This document shows positions 11,704 through 22,295 of a stretch of DNA of 64,000 nt, piece after piece. How positions within the stretch are numbered: the first letter of the stretch is position 1; each line of letters begins with the position of its first letter. The stretch lies in the NCBI GenBank assembly GCA_030849465.1, contig JARVLF010000005.1, positions 62,001 through 126,000 on the forward strand. The letters are read 5' to 3'. The notes under the pieces were generated by a model that had not been told where the DNA came from, searched no databases, and saw nothing but the letters and a program-made list of their open reading frames with translations. The translations under genes and the position numbers were made by a program. The DNA is from Moesziomyces globuligerus (Eukaryota > Basidiomycota > Ustilaginomycetes > Ustilaginales > Ustilaginaceae).

Positions 11704-14700
11704 ATGCCGCCCAAGGACGCTGCCAAGGACGCCAACGGCGGTCCCATCCAGCTCGAAAACACCGCAAAGCGTGACCTCCTCCAGAAGCTCGAAAAGGAGT
11801 CCCAGGACTTCTGGGCGCAGCAGCACGTCTTTGACATCAACGCTCCCACCCAGGACGATGGTCTCGTCGACATGTCGCCCGAGGAGGTGCGCGCAAAGTA
11901 CCCCAAGTGGTTCGCCACCATCCCCTACGCCTACATGAACGGCTCCCTCCACCTCGGTCACGCCTTCACCCTCTCCAAGGTCGAGTTCGCCGCCGGCTAC
12001 GAGCGCATGCAGGGCAAGCGCGCCCTCTTCCCCTGGGCCTTCCACTGCACCGGCATGCCCATCCGTGCGGCCGCCGACAAGCTCGTCCGCGAGATCGAGC
12101 TCTTCGGCCCCGACTTTGCCGGCTACAAGGACCCCGCGGAGGAGGAGGCCGCCGCCGCCGCCGCCGCCGTCGAGCAGGCCAACCCCGAGCCTCCAGCGCC
12201 CACCGACAACACCTCGAGCGCCACCAAGTCCAACACCAACGCCGCCAAGGCCACCAAGGGCAAGCTCGCCGGCAAGGACACCGGCCTCAAGTACCAGTTC
12301 CAGATCATGCTCAACTCGGGCGTGCCCAAGGACGAGATCCACAAGTTTGCCGACGCAAACTACTGGCTCAGCTACTTCCCGCCCATCGCCAAGGCCGACT
12401 GCACTGCGTTCGGCTCGCGCATCGACTGGCGCCGCGCCTTCATCACCACCGACGTCAACCCCTACTACGACTCGTTTGTCCGCTGGCAGATGAACAAGCT
12501 CCACGCGCTCAACAAGATCAAGTTCGGCGAGCGCTACACCATCTACTCGCCCAAGGACGGCCAGCCCTGCATGGACCACGACCGCTCCGACGGCGAAGGC
12601 TTCGGCCCGCAGGAGTACACCGGCCTCAAGATGGAGCTCGTCCAGTGGGGCAGCCTCGCCGCCCCCGAGCTCGACGCCAAGCTGCAGGGCAAGAACGTCT
12701 TCTTTGTCGCCGCCACGCTCCGTCCCGAGACCATGTACGGCCAGACCAACTGCTACGTCGGCCCGACCATCGACTACGGCGCCTTCCAGATCAACGACTC
12801 GGACGTCTACATCTGCACCGAGCGCGCCGCCCGCAACATGGCCTTCCAGGGCATCACCCAGGAGCGCGGTGCGGTCAAGCAGCTCGCCTCGGTCAAGGGC
12901 GCCCAGCTGATCGGCACCAAGATCAAGGCGCCCTTTGGCCTGTATCCCGAGGTGTACGTGCTGCCCATGGAGACTGTGCTGGCTACCAAGGGCACCGGCG
13001 TCGTCACCTCGGTGCCTTCCGACTCGCCCGACGACTACGCCACGCTCATGGACCTGCGCAAGAAGGCCGAATACTACAAGATCGACCCGCAGTGGGCGGC
13101 CTTCGACCCCATCCCCGTCATCCGCACGCCCGCCTACGGCGACATGACCGCCGAGACGCTGGTCAAGCAGCTCAAGATCCAGAGCGCCAAGGACAAGAAC
13201 CAGCTCGCCGAGGCCAAGGAGCTCGCCTACAAGGAGGGATTCTACAACGGCACCATGCTCGTCGGCTCGTACAAGGGCGAGGCGGTGCAGGAGGCCAAGA
13301 ACAAGGTGCGCGACGAGATGATCCAGGCCAAGCTCGCCTTCGCCTACGCCGAGCCCGAGGGCAAGATCATCAGCCGCAGCGCCGACGAGTGCGTCGTGGC
13401 GCTCTGCGACCAGTGGTACATGGACTACGGCGAGGAGTCGTGGAAGGCGCAGGCGAGCAAGCTCATCGCGCAGATGAACACGTACGGGCCCGAGGTCAAG
13501 AACGCCTTTGAGGGCACCATCGACTGGCTCAAGCAGTGGGCGTGCGCGCGCTCGTACGGTCTCGGCTCCAAGCTACCCTGGGACCCGCAGTACCTTGTCG
13601 AGTCGCTGAGTGACTCGACCATCTACATGTCGTACTACACCATCGCGCACCACCTGCAGGGTGGCGTGGCCGACGGCAGCCAGGTGGGGCCGATCGGGAT
13701 CCGGGCCGAGGAGCTGACGGACGAGGTGTGGGACTACATCCTGAGCGATGGTGCGTTCCCGGCGAACTCGAGCGTGCCGCAGGACAAGGCCGAGGTGCTG
13801 CGTCGCGAGTTCCGCTACTTCTACCCGATGGACCTGCGCTCGTCGGGCAAGGATCTGATCCCGAACCACCTGACGTTCTGCGTCTACGTGCACGCCGCGC
13901 TCTTCCCCGAGCACCACTGGCCGCGGGCGGTGCGTGCCAACGGCCACCTGATGCTCAACGGCAAGAAGATGTCCAAGTCGACGGGCAACTCGCTCAGCCT
14001 GCGCCAGTCGGTGGAGAAGTTTGGCGCCGACGCGACGCGACTCTCGCTCGCCGACGCGGGCGACGGGATCGAGGATGCCAACTTTGAGGAGAAGACGGCC
14101 AACGCCAACATCCTGCGTCTGCACACGCTCATCGAGTGGTGCACCGAGGTGGTTGCGAATGCGAGCAAGCTGCGTTCGGGTGCCAAGGACTCGTTCTGGG
14201 ACCGATCGTTTGAGAACCAGATGAACCAGCTGACGCAGCAGACGCACGAGGCGTACGAACGCGCGCTCTACAAGGATGCGACCAAGTACGGCTTCTACGA
14301 GCTGCAGACGGCGCGCGATCTGTACCGCGAGGCGACGGCGGACATTGGGATGCATGTGGATCTGGTGATGCGCTGGATCCGAACGCAGGCGCTGCTGATC
14401 ACGCCGATCGCGCCGCACTTTGCCGAGCACGTGTGGCGCAAGCTGCTGGGCGAGACGTCGTCGGTGCAGACGGCCTCGTGGCCTGCGGCGACGGCGGCGG
14501 TGGACCACTCGATCGCCGAGGCGCTGGCGTACGTCAGCGGCACGGTCAAGACGGTGCGCGACGCCGAGATCCTGCTGTCCAAGAAGGCCAAGGGCAAGAA
14601 CGCGGCTGCGGCTGCGGCTGCGGCCAAGTACAACGAGCGTGCGCCCAAGGAGTGCCGCATGTTTGTCGCACGCAACTTCCCCGCCTGGCAGGACCGCTGC

Positions 14701-15066
14701 GTGAGCATCGTGCAGGCGCACTACGACGAGGCGACGGGCGCGTTCGACGACAAGAAGATGCGCGAACAGCTCGCCGCCGAGGGCATGCTCAAGGACAAGA
14801 AGGTGATGAACTTTATCGTCACCTTCAAGAAGCGCATCGCCGACTTTGGCGCCCAGACCGCCTTCAACCGTCTGCTGCCCTTTGACGAGATGGCGACGCT
14901 CCAGGCCGCGGCGGGCTACTTTAGGAAGAGCATGAACTTTAGGCAGATCCACATCTACCAGATCGAAGACAAGCAGAGCTACGAGGGTGTCGAGGTCGAC
15001 GAAAAGGTCCTCGAGGCCGCCGAGCCCGGTCAGCCCTCGTTTGCCTTCTTCAACGTCGAGGCCTAA
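11704..15066 (+). CDS. CDC60: Cytosolic leucyl-tRNA synthetase
   Basis: Charges tRNA-Leu with leucine in the cytosol and is a class I synthetase. One exon codes for 1120 residues, the usual eukaryotic LeuRS size. The HIGH-type motif is HLGHAF near residue 84, within IPYAYMNGSLHLGHAF. The KMSKS motif is seen as GKKMSKSTGNS near residue 754. The large CP1 editing insertion lies between them, with the blocks TLRPETMYGQTNCYVGP and GTGVVTSVPSDSPDDYA. The start at 11704 (MPPKDAAKDANGG) follows a GCCGCC context; the open frame extends upstream but that stretch does not look coding. There is an Ala/Glu-rich insert near residues 150-190 and a Lys/Ala-rich stretch near residue 960. Confidence 0.95.
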   Translation: MPPKDAAKDANGGPIQLENTAKRDLLQKLEKESQDFWAQQHVFDINAPTQDDGLVDMSPEEVRAKYPKWFATIPYAYMNGSLHLGHAFTLSKVEFAAGYERMQGKRALFPWAFHCTGMPIRAAADKLVREIELFGPDFAGYKDPAEEEAAAAAAAVEQANPEPPAPTDNTSSATKSNTNAAKATKGKLAGKDTGLKYQFQIMLNSGVPKDEIHKFADANYWLSYFPPIAKADCTAFGSRIDWRRAFITTDVNPYYDSFVRWQMNKLHALNKIKFGERYTIYSPKDGQPCMDHDRSDGEGFGPQEYTGLKMELVQWGSLAAPELDAKLQGKNVFFVAATLRPETMYGQTNCYVGPTIDYGAFQINDSDVYICTERAARNMAFQGITQERGAVKQLASVKGAQLIGTKIKAPFGLYPEVYVLPMETVLATKGTGVVTSVPSDSPDDYATLMDLRKKAEYYKIDPQWAAFDPIPVIRTPAYGDMTAETLVKQLKIQSAKDKNQLAEAKELAYKEGFYNGTMLVGSYKGEAVQEAKNKVRDEMIQAKLAFAYAEPEGKIISRSADECVVALCDQWYMDYGEESWKAQASKLIAQMNTYGPEVKNAFEGTIDWLKQWACARSYGLGSKLPWDPQYLVESLSDSTIYMSYYTIAHHLQGGVADGSQVGPIGIRAEELTDEVWDYILSDGAFPANSSVPQDKAEVLRREFRYFYPMDLRSSGKDLIPNHLTFCVYVHAALFPEHHWPRAVRANGHLMLNGKKMSKSTGNSLSLRQSVEKFGADATRLSLADAGDGIEDANFEEKTANANILRLHTLIEWCTEVVANASKLRSGAKDSFWDRSFENQMNQLTQQTHEAYERALYKDATKYGFYELQTARDLYREATADIGMHVDLVMRWIRTQALLITPIAPHFAEHVWRKLLGETSSVQTASWPAATAAVDHSIAEALAYVSGTVKTVRDAEILLSKKAKGKNAAAAAAAAKYNERAPKECRMFVARNFPAWQDRCVSIVQAHYDEATGAFDDKKMREQLAAEGMLKDKKVMNFIVTFKKRIADFGAQTAFNRLLPFDEMATLQAAAGYFRKSMNFRQIHIYQIEDKQSYEGVEVDEKVLEAAEPGQPSFAFFNVEA

Positions 15067-15280
15067 GGAAACCGGCATGATTGCCCCCCTTGTAGAGCCG
15101 AAGAGAAGAGCGTGGGGGGTTTGGGAATGTCAGAGTTGCAAGTTATTTCAGTGGTCTTTTTTTTCAGAGTCGGCGTGTGGTTTGTGCGAGTGAAGCGTTG
15201 AGCTGACTTGGGGGGTTTAAGAATACACGGTTCCTTTGAGGAAGCAGAAGGAAAGAGGGGGGAGGGGGGTTTGATGGGTT

Positions 15281-16932
15281 CTAATGAGATTTGGACTGGA
15301 TGAAGTTGAGGAGGTAAGCGATTGCGGCCTGGGCCTCTTGAGCTGCGGGGATGATCTGGGTTTTGGGCAATAAGAAGCCGTAGGTGCCGCCGTCTCTGAG
15401 TTCGATGCTGAAGGACCATTTGACCTTTTCCTTGTGCTGGCCTGTTGAGCCCGTCGTTTTGGCGTAGGACCAATCGACTGCATTTCCCCCGCCTGGGCGT
15501 AAACCTGACAGACCTTACCTGCTGTAAAGACCCTGCCATGCACTCCCTTAAGCGCCTTGATCGCTCCCAAGCTCGCTTCGAGCAGATCCTCCTCATCAGC
15601 AACCTGGGCTGTACAGTCGTAGCTAAAGGGATACATCATCAACTGTCCATAACTATGCAGGTCGAAGAATCCAACCACGTTGTTCACCTCGTCTTGGATG
15701 TATCGAGCCAAGGCTAGCGCTTCGGCACTACTAAACGCTTCCGATCCAGCATACATCTCGGAACACGGATTGCCGCCAGCTTGAAACGCGTAGTCAAAGT
15801 TGCGGTTCACATCCACCCCTTTGCAGAAGAGACCCGAAGGAAACCGGTTCGGCTGCCGATTCTTCCGCCACATCCGATTCTTGCTCCACGAATACGCATA
15901 GCCGTCCGGATTCGCAACCCCCACCACACTGATCGAAAACACCGACAGCACCGCTCGCGCCTCTTTCTTGCTCCACACCTTGCCACCCTTCCTCCCCTTC
16001 CGACCCTTGCGTCGTTTGCTCCCCGACACCTCGGTCGTGGTGTTCGGCGACGCTCGCATCGGGCCGTAGGCGGTGGCGAGCAGATCCTCGGCGAAATACA
16101 GCGCGCTCGACGTCGAGACCCACTCGCGCGCATGCTGCCCGCCCGCAATGACGATGCCCAGCTTCTGACCCGCCATCGCATCCGCCCGCGACTCGTGACC
16201 AGGCTCATCGGGCTCCTCGGGCTGCTTAGGCTCCTCGGGTTCCTGAGGATCGTCGCCTGGCGAGGTGGGCAGGTCGGACGAGAGCTTGAGCGCGCGGATG
16301 GGTCGACCTTCGTGCGTGGTGCCGATCTGCACCACCTGCGCGTGGCGCGGATACGCGTGCTGGAGCGCGAGCATGTGGTCTTCGATCTCCTCGAGCGTGT
16401 GGTAGTCGCGGTGCCACGCATGCTTGCCGCCTGCGGCCTCGATGCGAGCCTCGCTCCTCTGGGCGGCGACGAGCTGCTGCAGATCTTCGATCATCGTCGC
16501 GACGTGCGGCTTCGGATGCAGAGGTGCGAGCAGTTCGGCGAGCCAGTCCCGCGGTGGTGGTGCTGCTGCTGCTGCGCCGATTGGTGCGTCGTAGCTCGAG
16601 GCGAGGCGGAGGTCGATGCATCCGTACGCCTCGGCTGCGCGCGACGAGGAGCAGGCGCCGCCGAGCTGCGCCGCCCAGACGTCGAGGCCGAGGTGGTTGG
16701 CGTGGTCGAGCAGCGCATGGTGCTGGCGGGCGGTGGCCGTGGTGAGCCGCACGACACGCTGTCCGGTAAAGTCGACCGCGTCCGGCGAAGCGGCGGTGAA
16801 GACAATGTCGTCAGCGACGGTGGAGGTGGGGGGTGGTGGAAGGTGGAAGGGCTGCTGCTGTGCGGCGGTGAGCGACGAAGCCGAGACAGCGAGCAGCAGC
16901 AGCAGACGGGCTGCCAGCGAAAGGCGATGCAT
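15281..16932 (-). CDS. Secreted M14 zinc carboxypeptidase, with a frame break
   Basis: Removes C-terminal amino acids from peptides outside the cell or in the vacuole or secretory path. From 16932 the protein begins MHRLSLAARLLLLLAVSAS, a clear signal peptide, followed by a propeptide-like region. The catalytic set is present: the zinc ligands in GGQHAREW (about residue 267) and DLHSYGQ (about 423), the substrate-binding NRNF block, and the catalytic Glu in IELRDGGTYGFLLP (about 511). The frame breaks near 15490. The continuation GGNAVDWSY through the catalytic Glu to the stop at 15281 lies one frame away. One extra G in the GGGGG run (CCCCC at 15486-15490, plus strand) would restore AGGNAVDW. 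The alternative is a 26-nt GT-AG segment (15493-15518), very short for an intron. A pseudogene is also possible. Confidence 0.85.
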
Positions 16933-17360
16933 TCTGGCTCGCGAGGAGGGTCGACGCACAGACTCGCAAGATCGCGCAGATGCAAGGATGGCAGACGATG
17001 GTGGTGTGGAGGAACGTAGGACCGACGGCTTGATTGTCGAGACACTGCTCCCGTGCCTGAGAGCTGCATTCGCATTGTGATTCAAGCTGTCGCGTGACTG
17101 TGGCTCTGGATTCGCTCATTCGGCCGATTCGGATCAGGCGAAAGCCGACGAAAGCTCGGAAGTCGGCCCAACACCCTAATTAGCTTCTCAGAGGCGAAAA
17201 AAACGAGGCGAAAATCCTGTGCTGTGAATTTACCGTATTCGGCCAGGGCCAGATTTTGGGTTCGGAAGATTTTGGCCCTTCGGCCGTTGGGAGGTGTCAT
17301 TCTTGTCCTCACCATCATCTTGCTCTCCACATCGCCCGGCTCGTGCCATCCTAGAGCATC
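16933..17360. other. Divergent promoter, carboxypeptidase and UTP13
   Basis: No gene is seen. An upstream extension of the carboxypeptidase frame to 17085 exists, but it lies before the signal peptide and would bury it, so it is treated as leader. Confidence 0.6.
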
Positions 17361-20300
17361 ATGGCGGACGCACAGGTGCTCACCCCCGAGCAGGTGCAGC
17401 AGCTCCTCGCTGCGCAGAACCACTCCCAACAAGCACAACCACACGCATCCACATCCACCGCCCCCGCCCCCGCCGCCTCCGCTGCCACCGCCGCGCCGCA
17501 TCGCCTCAAGTCGTCGTTCGAGAAGCGTCGGGCGCTCGAGCCGTTCTACACCGGCGGTGCCACTGCGCTCACGCCGGATGGCTCGCTGCTCTTTGCGGCG
17601 CTCAACGAGGATGTCGCCGTCGTCGACGTGGCCACGGGCTCGCTCGTCCAGCGCCTCGAGGGCGATACCGAGGAGATCACCGCGCTCGCCGTCACGCCCG
17701 ATGCGCAGCACCTCGTCGTCGCCTCGCGCTCGCTCGCGCTGCGCATCTTTGCGCTGCCCCAGTGCAGGCTCGTCCGCAGCATCCCCAAGGCCCACGCGAG
17801 CCAGATCAACCTCATGAGCGTCGACCCCACCAGCACGCTCCTCGCCACCGCTGGCTCCGACGGCATCGCCAAGGTCTGGGACGTTGCAGGCGGCTTCTGC
17901 ACCCATGCATTCAAGGGTCATGCCGGTGTCGTCTCGGCGCTCGCTTGGAATATGCCCCCCGCCCAGGCTACGCCAACGCCCGCAAAGGGCAACAAGAACA
18001 AGAACAAGAACAAGGCCACCAGGACCATGCAGCTGCTCACCGGCTCCGTCGACGGAAAGGTGCGCGTCTGGGACCTCAACAACCAGTCCGAGCTCCACAA
18101 GCCCGTCGCCACGCTCGCCGGCCACGACTCGGTCGTCCGCGGCATCGCTGTCGCCGAACAGGGCCATGTGGTGGTCACCGGTTCGCGCGATCGTACGCTC
18201 GTCGTCTGGCGTCTTCCCCCACAGGCCGCGGCGGGCGCCGTGTGGAAGCAGGCCGAGACACTTTCGGCCAACGAAGGCATCGAGTCCGTCGGCTTCCTGC
18301 CAGCTGGTGCGTTCGGTATCAAGGGCACTCAGAACGTCTTTTGGACCGGCGGTAGCGACGGACAGCTGAGGCTGTGGGATGTGGCGGCCTCGGCGATCGT
18401 CGCTCGCGAGCCGCGCAGCTTCAACGAGCGTCTCGCGCTGCACGCCAAGGCGGAGCGAAAAAGGCGCGCGATCGCCGCAGGCCGTGCCGTCGACGAGGCG
18501 GACGCAGACGACGAGGAGACGCGCGCCCTCACAGCCGTCCACCTGGTGCAGCCCAGCGCGGCGCAGACCTGGCTGGTGGGTGTGCATGCGGACCAGAACA
18601 TCGTCGTTCGCTCCGCCGACCCGGCCGCACCGCTCGTAAAGGTGCGTCAGGTCATCGGATTCAACGACGAGATCGTGGACCTCGCGCTGCTCGCCGACGA
18701 GCAGGGAGACGAGAGCCATCTGGCCGTCGCCACCAACAGCCGCGCGCTCCGCGTCTACCAGCTCGGCAGCGACGACGAGACGAGCGCAGAGCTGCTCGCG
18801 GGGCATACCGACATTGTCCTCTGTCTCGACCGATCGCCCGACTTGAGGCTGCTGGCCTCCGGTGCCAAGGACCGCACCGCGCGCATCTGGGCCTGGCTGC
18901 CTTCGCACCGCCTCGCCTCGCACCTCGCCGTGGACGAGACGGACGCAGAGGCAGATGCAGGCACGCGTGTCCGACGCTCTACCGCCGCTTCCGCCAAGGG
19001 CGAGGGGGAGGGGGAGGGCGAGTGGGTGTGTGTGGCCGTGTGCGAGGGGCATGCCGAGTCGGTGGGAGCGATTGCATTTGCGCGTCGACCGAGCACGCCC
19101 GGTGGTGCGTATGCGCCGTTCATCGTGACGGCTTCGCAGGACCGGACGATCAAGGTGTGGGATCTGTCGCCGCTGACGGCGCTGCTGGCGGATGGCGAGG
19201 CGCAGGTCGGGATGCCGCTGCTGCTGCGTTCGCTCGTCACGCAGCGCGTGCACGACAAGGACATCAACACTCTCGACGTCGCGCCCAACAACGCCATGAT
19301 CGCCACGGGCTCCCAGGACCGTACGGCCAAGCTGCTCAGCCTCTCGTTCACGCCGCGGTCCAAGACGACGGCGGCTTCGGCGCGCGTCGCGACGCTCGCT
19401 ACGCTGCGCGGGCACAAGCGCGGTGTGTGGGCGTGTCGCTTCTCGCCCGTCGACCTGGCGCTCGCGACCGCATCGGGCGACAAGACGATCCGGCTCTGGT
19501 CGCTCAAGACGTTTGCGAGCGTCAAGCTCTTCGAGGGCCACACCAACTCGGTGCTCAAGTTGGCGTTTGTCGCGGCGGGCATGCAGCTTCTGTCGTGCGC
19601 GGGAGATGGGCTGGTCAAGCTCTGGAACGTCAAGGACGAAGAGTGTGCGTTGACGCTCGATGCGCACGACGACAAGATCTGGACGCTCGCCGTGGCACGC
19701 GACGAGGCGTGGTTCGTCAGCGCCGCCGCGGACGGCAGCATGAAGATGTGGACCGACGACTCGCAGCACAAGATGCAGCGCGAGAGGGAGGACAGGGAGG
19801 ATCAGGTGCGCATGGAGCAGCAGTTTGCCAACCTCGTCACGACGCGCGACTGGCGCAATGCGATTGTGCTCGCGCTCCAGCTCGACCAACCGCGACGCCT
19901 GTTGGGCCTTTTCGGAGAGGTGGCGAACTCGCGGCCCGAGTCGACGTCGAGTGGCAGGGGATTGGTGGATGCTGCGTTGGCCTCGGTGGATGACGACGAG
20001 GTGCGGGCCAAGGAGGGGGTGGAGGCGGATGCGGCGTCGATCACCGGGCTGGCGTCGGTGGATGCGGTGATCGCAAATCTCTCGGCGCAGCAGTTGATCC
20101 AGCTGCTGAGCTACGTGCGCGACTGGAACACGTCGACGCGCACGGCGCCTGTGGCGCAGACGCTGCTGCACGCCGTCCTGGCGACGCACTCGGCCGCCTC
20201 GTTGCTCGCGCTCTTTAGCGCCGCGGCCAAGACGCAGCGCGAGGCAACGGCGCAGCGCCTCGCCGACGAGGAAGTCGGCATCACCGCCGCACTCACCGAC

Positions 20301-20579
20301 AAGGCCAGGGCCGAGCAGAGGCGTCGGCACAAGCAGATCAGTCTCGACCTCGCCGCCCTCGTCGAGGCGCTGCTCGCCTACTCGGAGCGCCACTTCCAGC
20401 GCGCAGACAGGACGAGGATCGAAGCGGCCATGCTCGACTACTCGCTCCTCGCCATGGATTCGCTCCTCGGCCCCGAACCCGAGGAGGACCAGATGTTCCA
20501 AGACCAGCTCAAGACCGACGACCTCGATGGCGAGAGCGTACAAGCGACAGACGAGACCGATGTCGACATGTCGGACTGA
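17361..20579 (+). CDS. UTP13: Utp13, U3 snoRNP WD40 protein
   Basis: Component of the UTP-B subcomplex of the small-subunit processome in the nucleolus, needed for 18S rRNA maturation. A single exon codes for 1072 residues, longer than the roughly 820 of budding yeast. After an N-terminal Gln/Ala/Pro-rich stretch, a tandem WD40 array runs from about residue 60 to 800. Repeats are visible as VWDVAGG, VRVWDLNN, RTLVVWRL, GQLRLWDV, TIKVWDLS, KTIRLWSL, LVKLWNVK and SMKMWTDD. The C-terminal Utp13-type helical domain follows (NLVTTRDWRNAIVLALQL, then FSAAAKTQREA). Acidic and Gly/Glu low-complexity inserts sit between blades, one coded by a GGGGGA-type run near 19000-19020. The start at 17361 follows GCATC. 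It converges on TyrRS with 58 bases between stops. Confidence 0.9.
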   Translation: MADAQVLTPEQVQQLLAAQNHSQQAQPHASTSTAPAPAASAATAAPHRLKSSFEKRRALEPFYTGGATALTPDGSLLFAALNEDVAVVDVATGSLVQRLEGDTEEITALAVTPDAQHLVVASRSLALRIFALPQCRLVRSIPKAHASQINLMSVDPTSTLLATAGSDGIAKVWDVAGGFCTHAFKGHAGVVSALAWNMPPAQATPTPAKGNKNKNKNKATRTMQLLTGSVDGKVRVWDLNNQSELHKPVATLAGHDSVVRGIAVAEQGHVVVTGSRDRTLVVWRLPPQAAAGAVWKQAETLSANEGIESVGFLPAGAFGIKGTQNVFWTGGSDGQLRLWDVAASAIVAREPRSFNERLALHAKAERKRRAIAAGRAVDEADADDEETRALTAVHLVQPSAAQTWLVGVHADQNIVVRSADPAAPLVKVRQVIGFNDEIVDLALLADEQGDESHLAVATNSRALRVYQLGSDDETSAELLAGHTDIVLCLDRSPDLRLLASGAKDRTARIWAWLPSHRLASHLAVDETDAEADAGTRVRRSTAASAKGEGEGEGEWVCVAVCEGHAESVGAIAFARRPSTPGGAYAPFIVTASQDRTIKVWDLSPLTALLADGEAQVGMPLLLRSLVTQRVHDKDINTLDVAPNNAMIATGSQDRTAKLLSLSFTPRSKTTAASARVATLATLRGHKRGVWACRFSPVDLALATASGDKTIRLWSLKTFASVKLFEGHTNSVLKLAFVAAGMQLLSCAGDGLVKLWNVKDEECALTLDAHDDKIWTLAVARDEAWFVSAAADGSMKMWTDDSQHKMQREREDREDQVRMEQQFANLVTTRDWRNAIVLALQLDQPRRLLGLFGEVANSRPESTSSGRGLVDAALASVDDDEVRAKEGVEADAASITGLASVDAVIANLSAQQLIQLLSYVRDWNTSTRTAPVAQTLLHAVLATHSAASLLALFSAAAKTQREATAQRLADEEVGITAALTDKARAEQRRRHKQISLDLAALVEALLAYSERHFQRADRTRIEAAMLDYSLLAMDSLLGPEPEEDQMFQDQLKTDDLDGESVQATDETDVDMSD

Positions 20580-20637
20580 GAATACCACGCCTTGTCATGT
20601 AGGATTCGTGTTTGTGCGATTGCGGGGAGGGGGGGTT

Positions 20638-22029
20638 TCAGGTGAGGTGGAGGATGCGGATGGCGGATTTGCCTGCACGGAGGAGGCATGCGCTGCCGCC
20701 GGTGGGGAGCGGGACGAGGTGGACGTCAGCAATGCCCTTGGCGGCGGACGAAGGGTCGACGGGGGCGTTGTTGAGGTAGAGACCGCGTGCTGCGACGAGG
20801 CGTTTTGCATCGGCACGACTCTTTGCGAGGCCGATCTCGGCGAGGGTGCGCGTGAGGTCCTGACGAGCCCTGTCGCGCGGCAAGCTCACGACGATCTGCG
20901 TGGCTCTGTGCATATCGAGCGTCTTGAGGATGGTGGCTGTGTTGTCGGGGTCAGCGGCGACGAGGTGCGTGAGGGCTTGGGCGGTGTGTACGGCCTGTGG
21001 GCCACGGATGAGCAGAGTGATATGCTGGGCGAGTACGCGCTGTGCACTTCGCTGCCTCTTATCCGCCTCGTGCGCCTGCAGGACGTCTGCGATCTCGGTC
21101 GGTTCGAGCAGCGTGAGCGCATAGAGGTAGGTGGCCACGTCGGCGTCGGCGGCACGGAGGAAGAACTGGTAAAAGTCGAGATCGCTCGTGCGCTCGCCAT
21201 CCAACCAGACGGCATTGCCTGCGCTCTTGCCAAACTTTTCGCCGCTCGCCGTGGTCAGCAGCGGCAAGGTCAGACCGTAGGCCGGATCGTCCTGGAGTGC
21301 CGACGAGCCGCCGGTGGTGCGACGGATGAGGTCGATGCCCGCGCTGATGTTGCCCAGCTGGTCCGAACCGCCGAGCTGGACGGTGCAGCCGTGCGCGGCG
21401 TGCAGATGCGCAAAGTCGTACGCCTGCAGCAGCTGATAGCTAAACTCGGTATACGACATGCCCTCGCCCTCCAACCTCGAGGCTACGCTCTCGCGCGCCA
21501 GCATCTGCGTCAGCCTCGCATGCCTCCCCACCCGACCGAGAAAGTCGAGCATCGTCACTCCGCTCATCCAGCTGTAGTTGTCCATCATCCTCACACCCAT
21601 CCCCCCCTCCTCGCCGTAGTGCGTAGCCACGTTGGCGAAGAACGTCGTGAGCTGGCTCTGGATGCCGGCGACGTTGGTCGCGAGTGTGGCCGCGTCGAGC
21701 GCATTGCGTTCCGACGAACGTCCCGAAGGGTCGCCGATCGAACCGGTCGCACCACCGACGAGCACGATGGGCGTGTGGCCGTACCGCGCGAAATGCGCCA
21801 GCGCCACCAGCGGCACCAGATTGCCCACGTGCAGCGACGACGCCGACGGGTCGACGCCAGAGTAGATCGTCCGCGGCGCCGAGGCGAGGTGGCTGCGGAG
21901 CGCACGCGAGGTGAGCGTCTGCACTAGTCCGCGCGCCTCGAGCTCGGCCACCACATCGCCCGTGCGCGTGCTGTAGCAGCGTACGCCAGCGCTTGGTGTC
22001 AGAAGCCGGCGTGAAATCCCTGCGAGCAT
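20638..22029 (-). CDS. MSY1: Mitochondrial tyrosyl-tRNA synthetase
   Basis: Charges mitochondrial tRNA-Tyr and is a bacterial-type class I synthetase. I chose the start at 22029 because it gives MLAGISRRLLTPSAGVRCYS, a typical matrix-targeting sequence with Arg and Ser and no acidic residues, and it has a purine at -3. The open frame extends to 22137 but that part looks non-targeting. The product is 463 residues. The HIGH-equivalent is in SSLHVGNLVPL, followed by GGATGSIGDPSGRSSER. The tRNA/Tyr-binding block QLGGSDQLGNI is clear, and KMSKS is present as KFGKSAGNAVWLD. An S4-like RNA-binding tail ends the protein. The nuclear GTPase gene NUG1 lies 266 bases upstream on the same strand. Confidence 0.93.
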   Translation of the reverse strand: MLAGISRRLLTPSAGVRCYSTRTGDVVAELEARGLVQTLTSRALRSHLASAPRTIYSGVDPSASSLHVGNLVPLVALAHFARYGHTPIVLVGGATGSIGDPSGRSSERNALDAATLATNVAGIQSQLTTFFANVATHYGEEGGMGVRMMDNYSWMSGVTMLDFLGRVGRHARLTQMLARESVASRLEGEGMSYTEFSYQLLQAYDFAHLHAAHGCTVQLGGSDQLGNISAGIDLIRRTTGGSSALQDDPAYGLTLPLLTTASGEKFGKSAGNAVWLDGERTSDLDFYQFFLRAADADVATYLYALTLLEPTEIADVLQAHEADKRQRSAQRVLAQHITLLIRGPQAVHTAQALTHLVAADPDNTATILKTLDMHRATQIVVSLPRDRARQDLTRTLAEIGLAKSRADAKRLVAARGLYLNNAPVDPSSAAKGIADVHLVPLPTGGSACLLRAGKSAIRILHLT

Positions 22030-22295
22030 GACGCCGCACGCCTGCCCAAAGACTCCTGCCGAAAGTAGCGCAGAGATCGACGCAACGAGGGTAGAGATGG
22101 TGTCCGGAAGAAAAGACACAAAAGAACAAAAAAGCAAGAAAAGAAAAGCATCACGTTTGGCTCAAATTCACAATTTCATTCACCTTTTCTGCCTCCACTT
22201 TTTTGTGCCACCATCCTCAGAGTCCGCCCCGAGCTGCCGGACCGCCCTCGCAGCGACGATTGAACAGAAGATGCTATTCTCCAACACGCATTCCT

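Noticed and set aside
16933..17085. N-terminal extension of the carboxypeptidase to 17085
   Set aside because: It would place 51 polar residues before a clear signal peptide.
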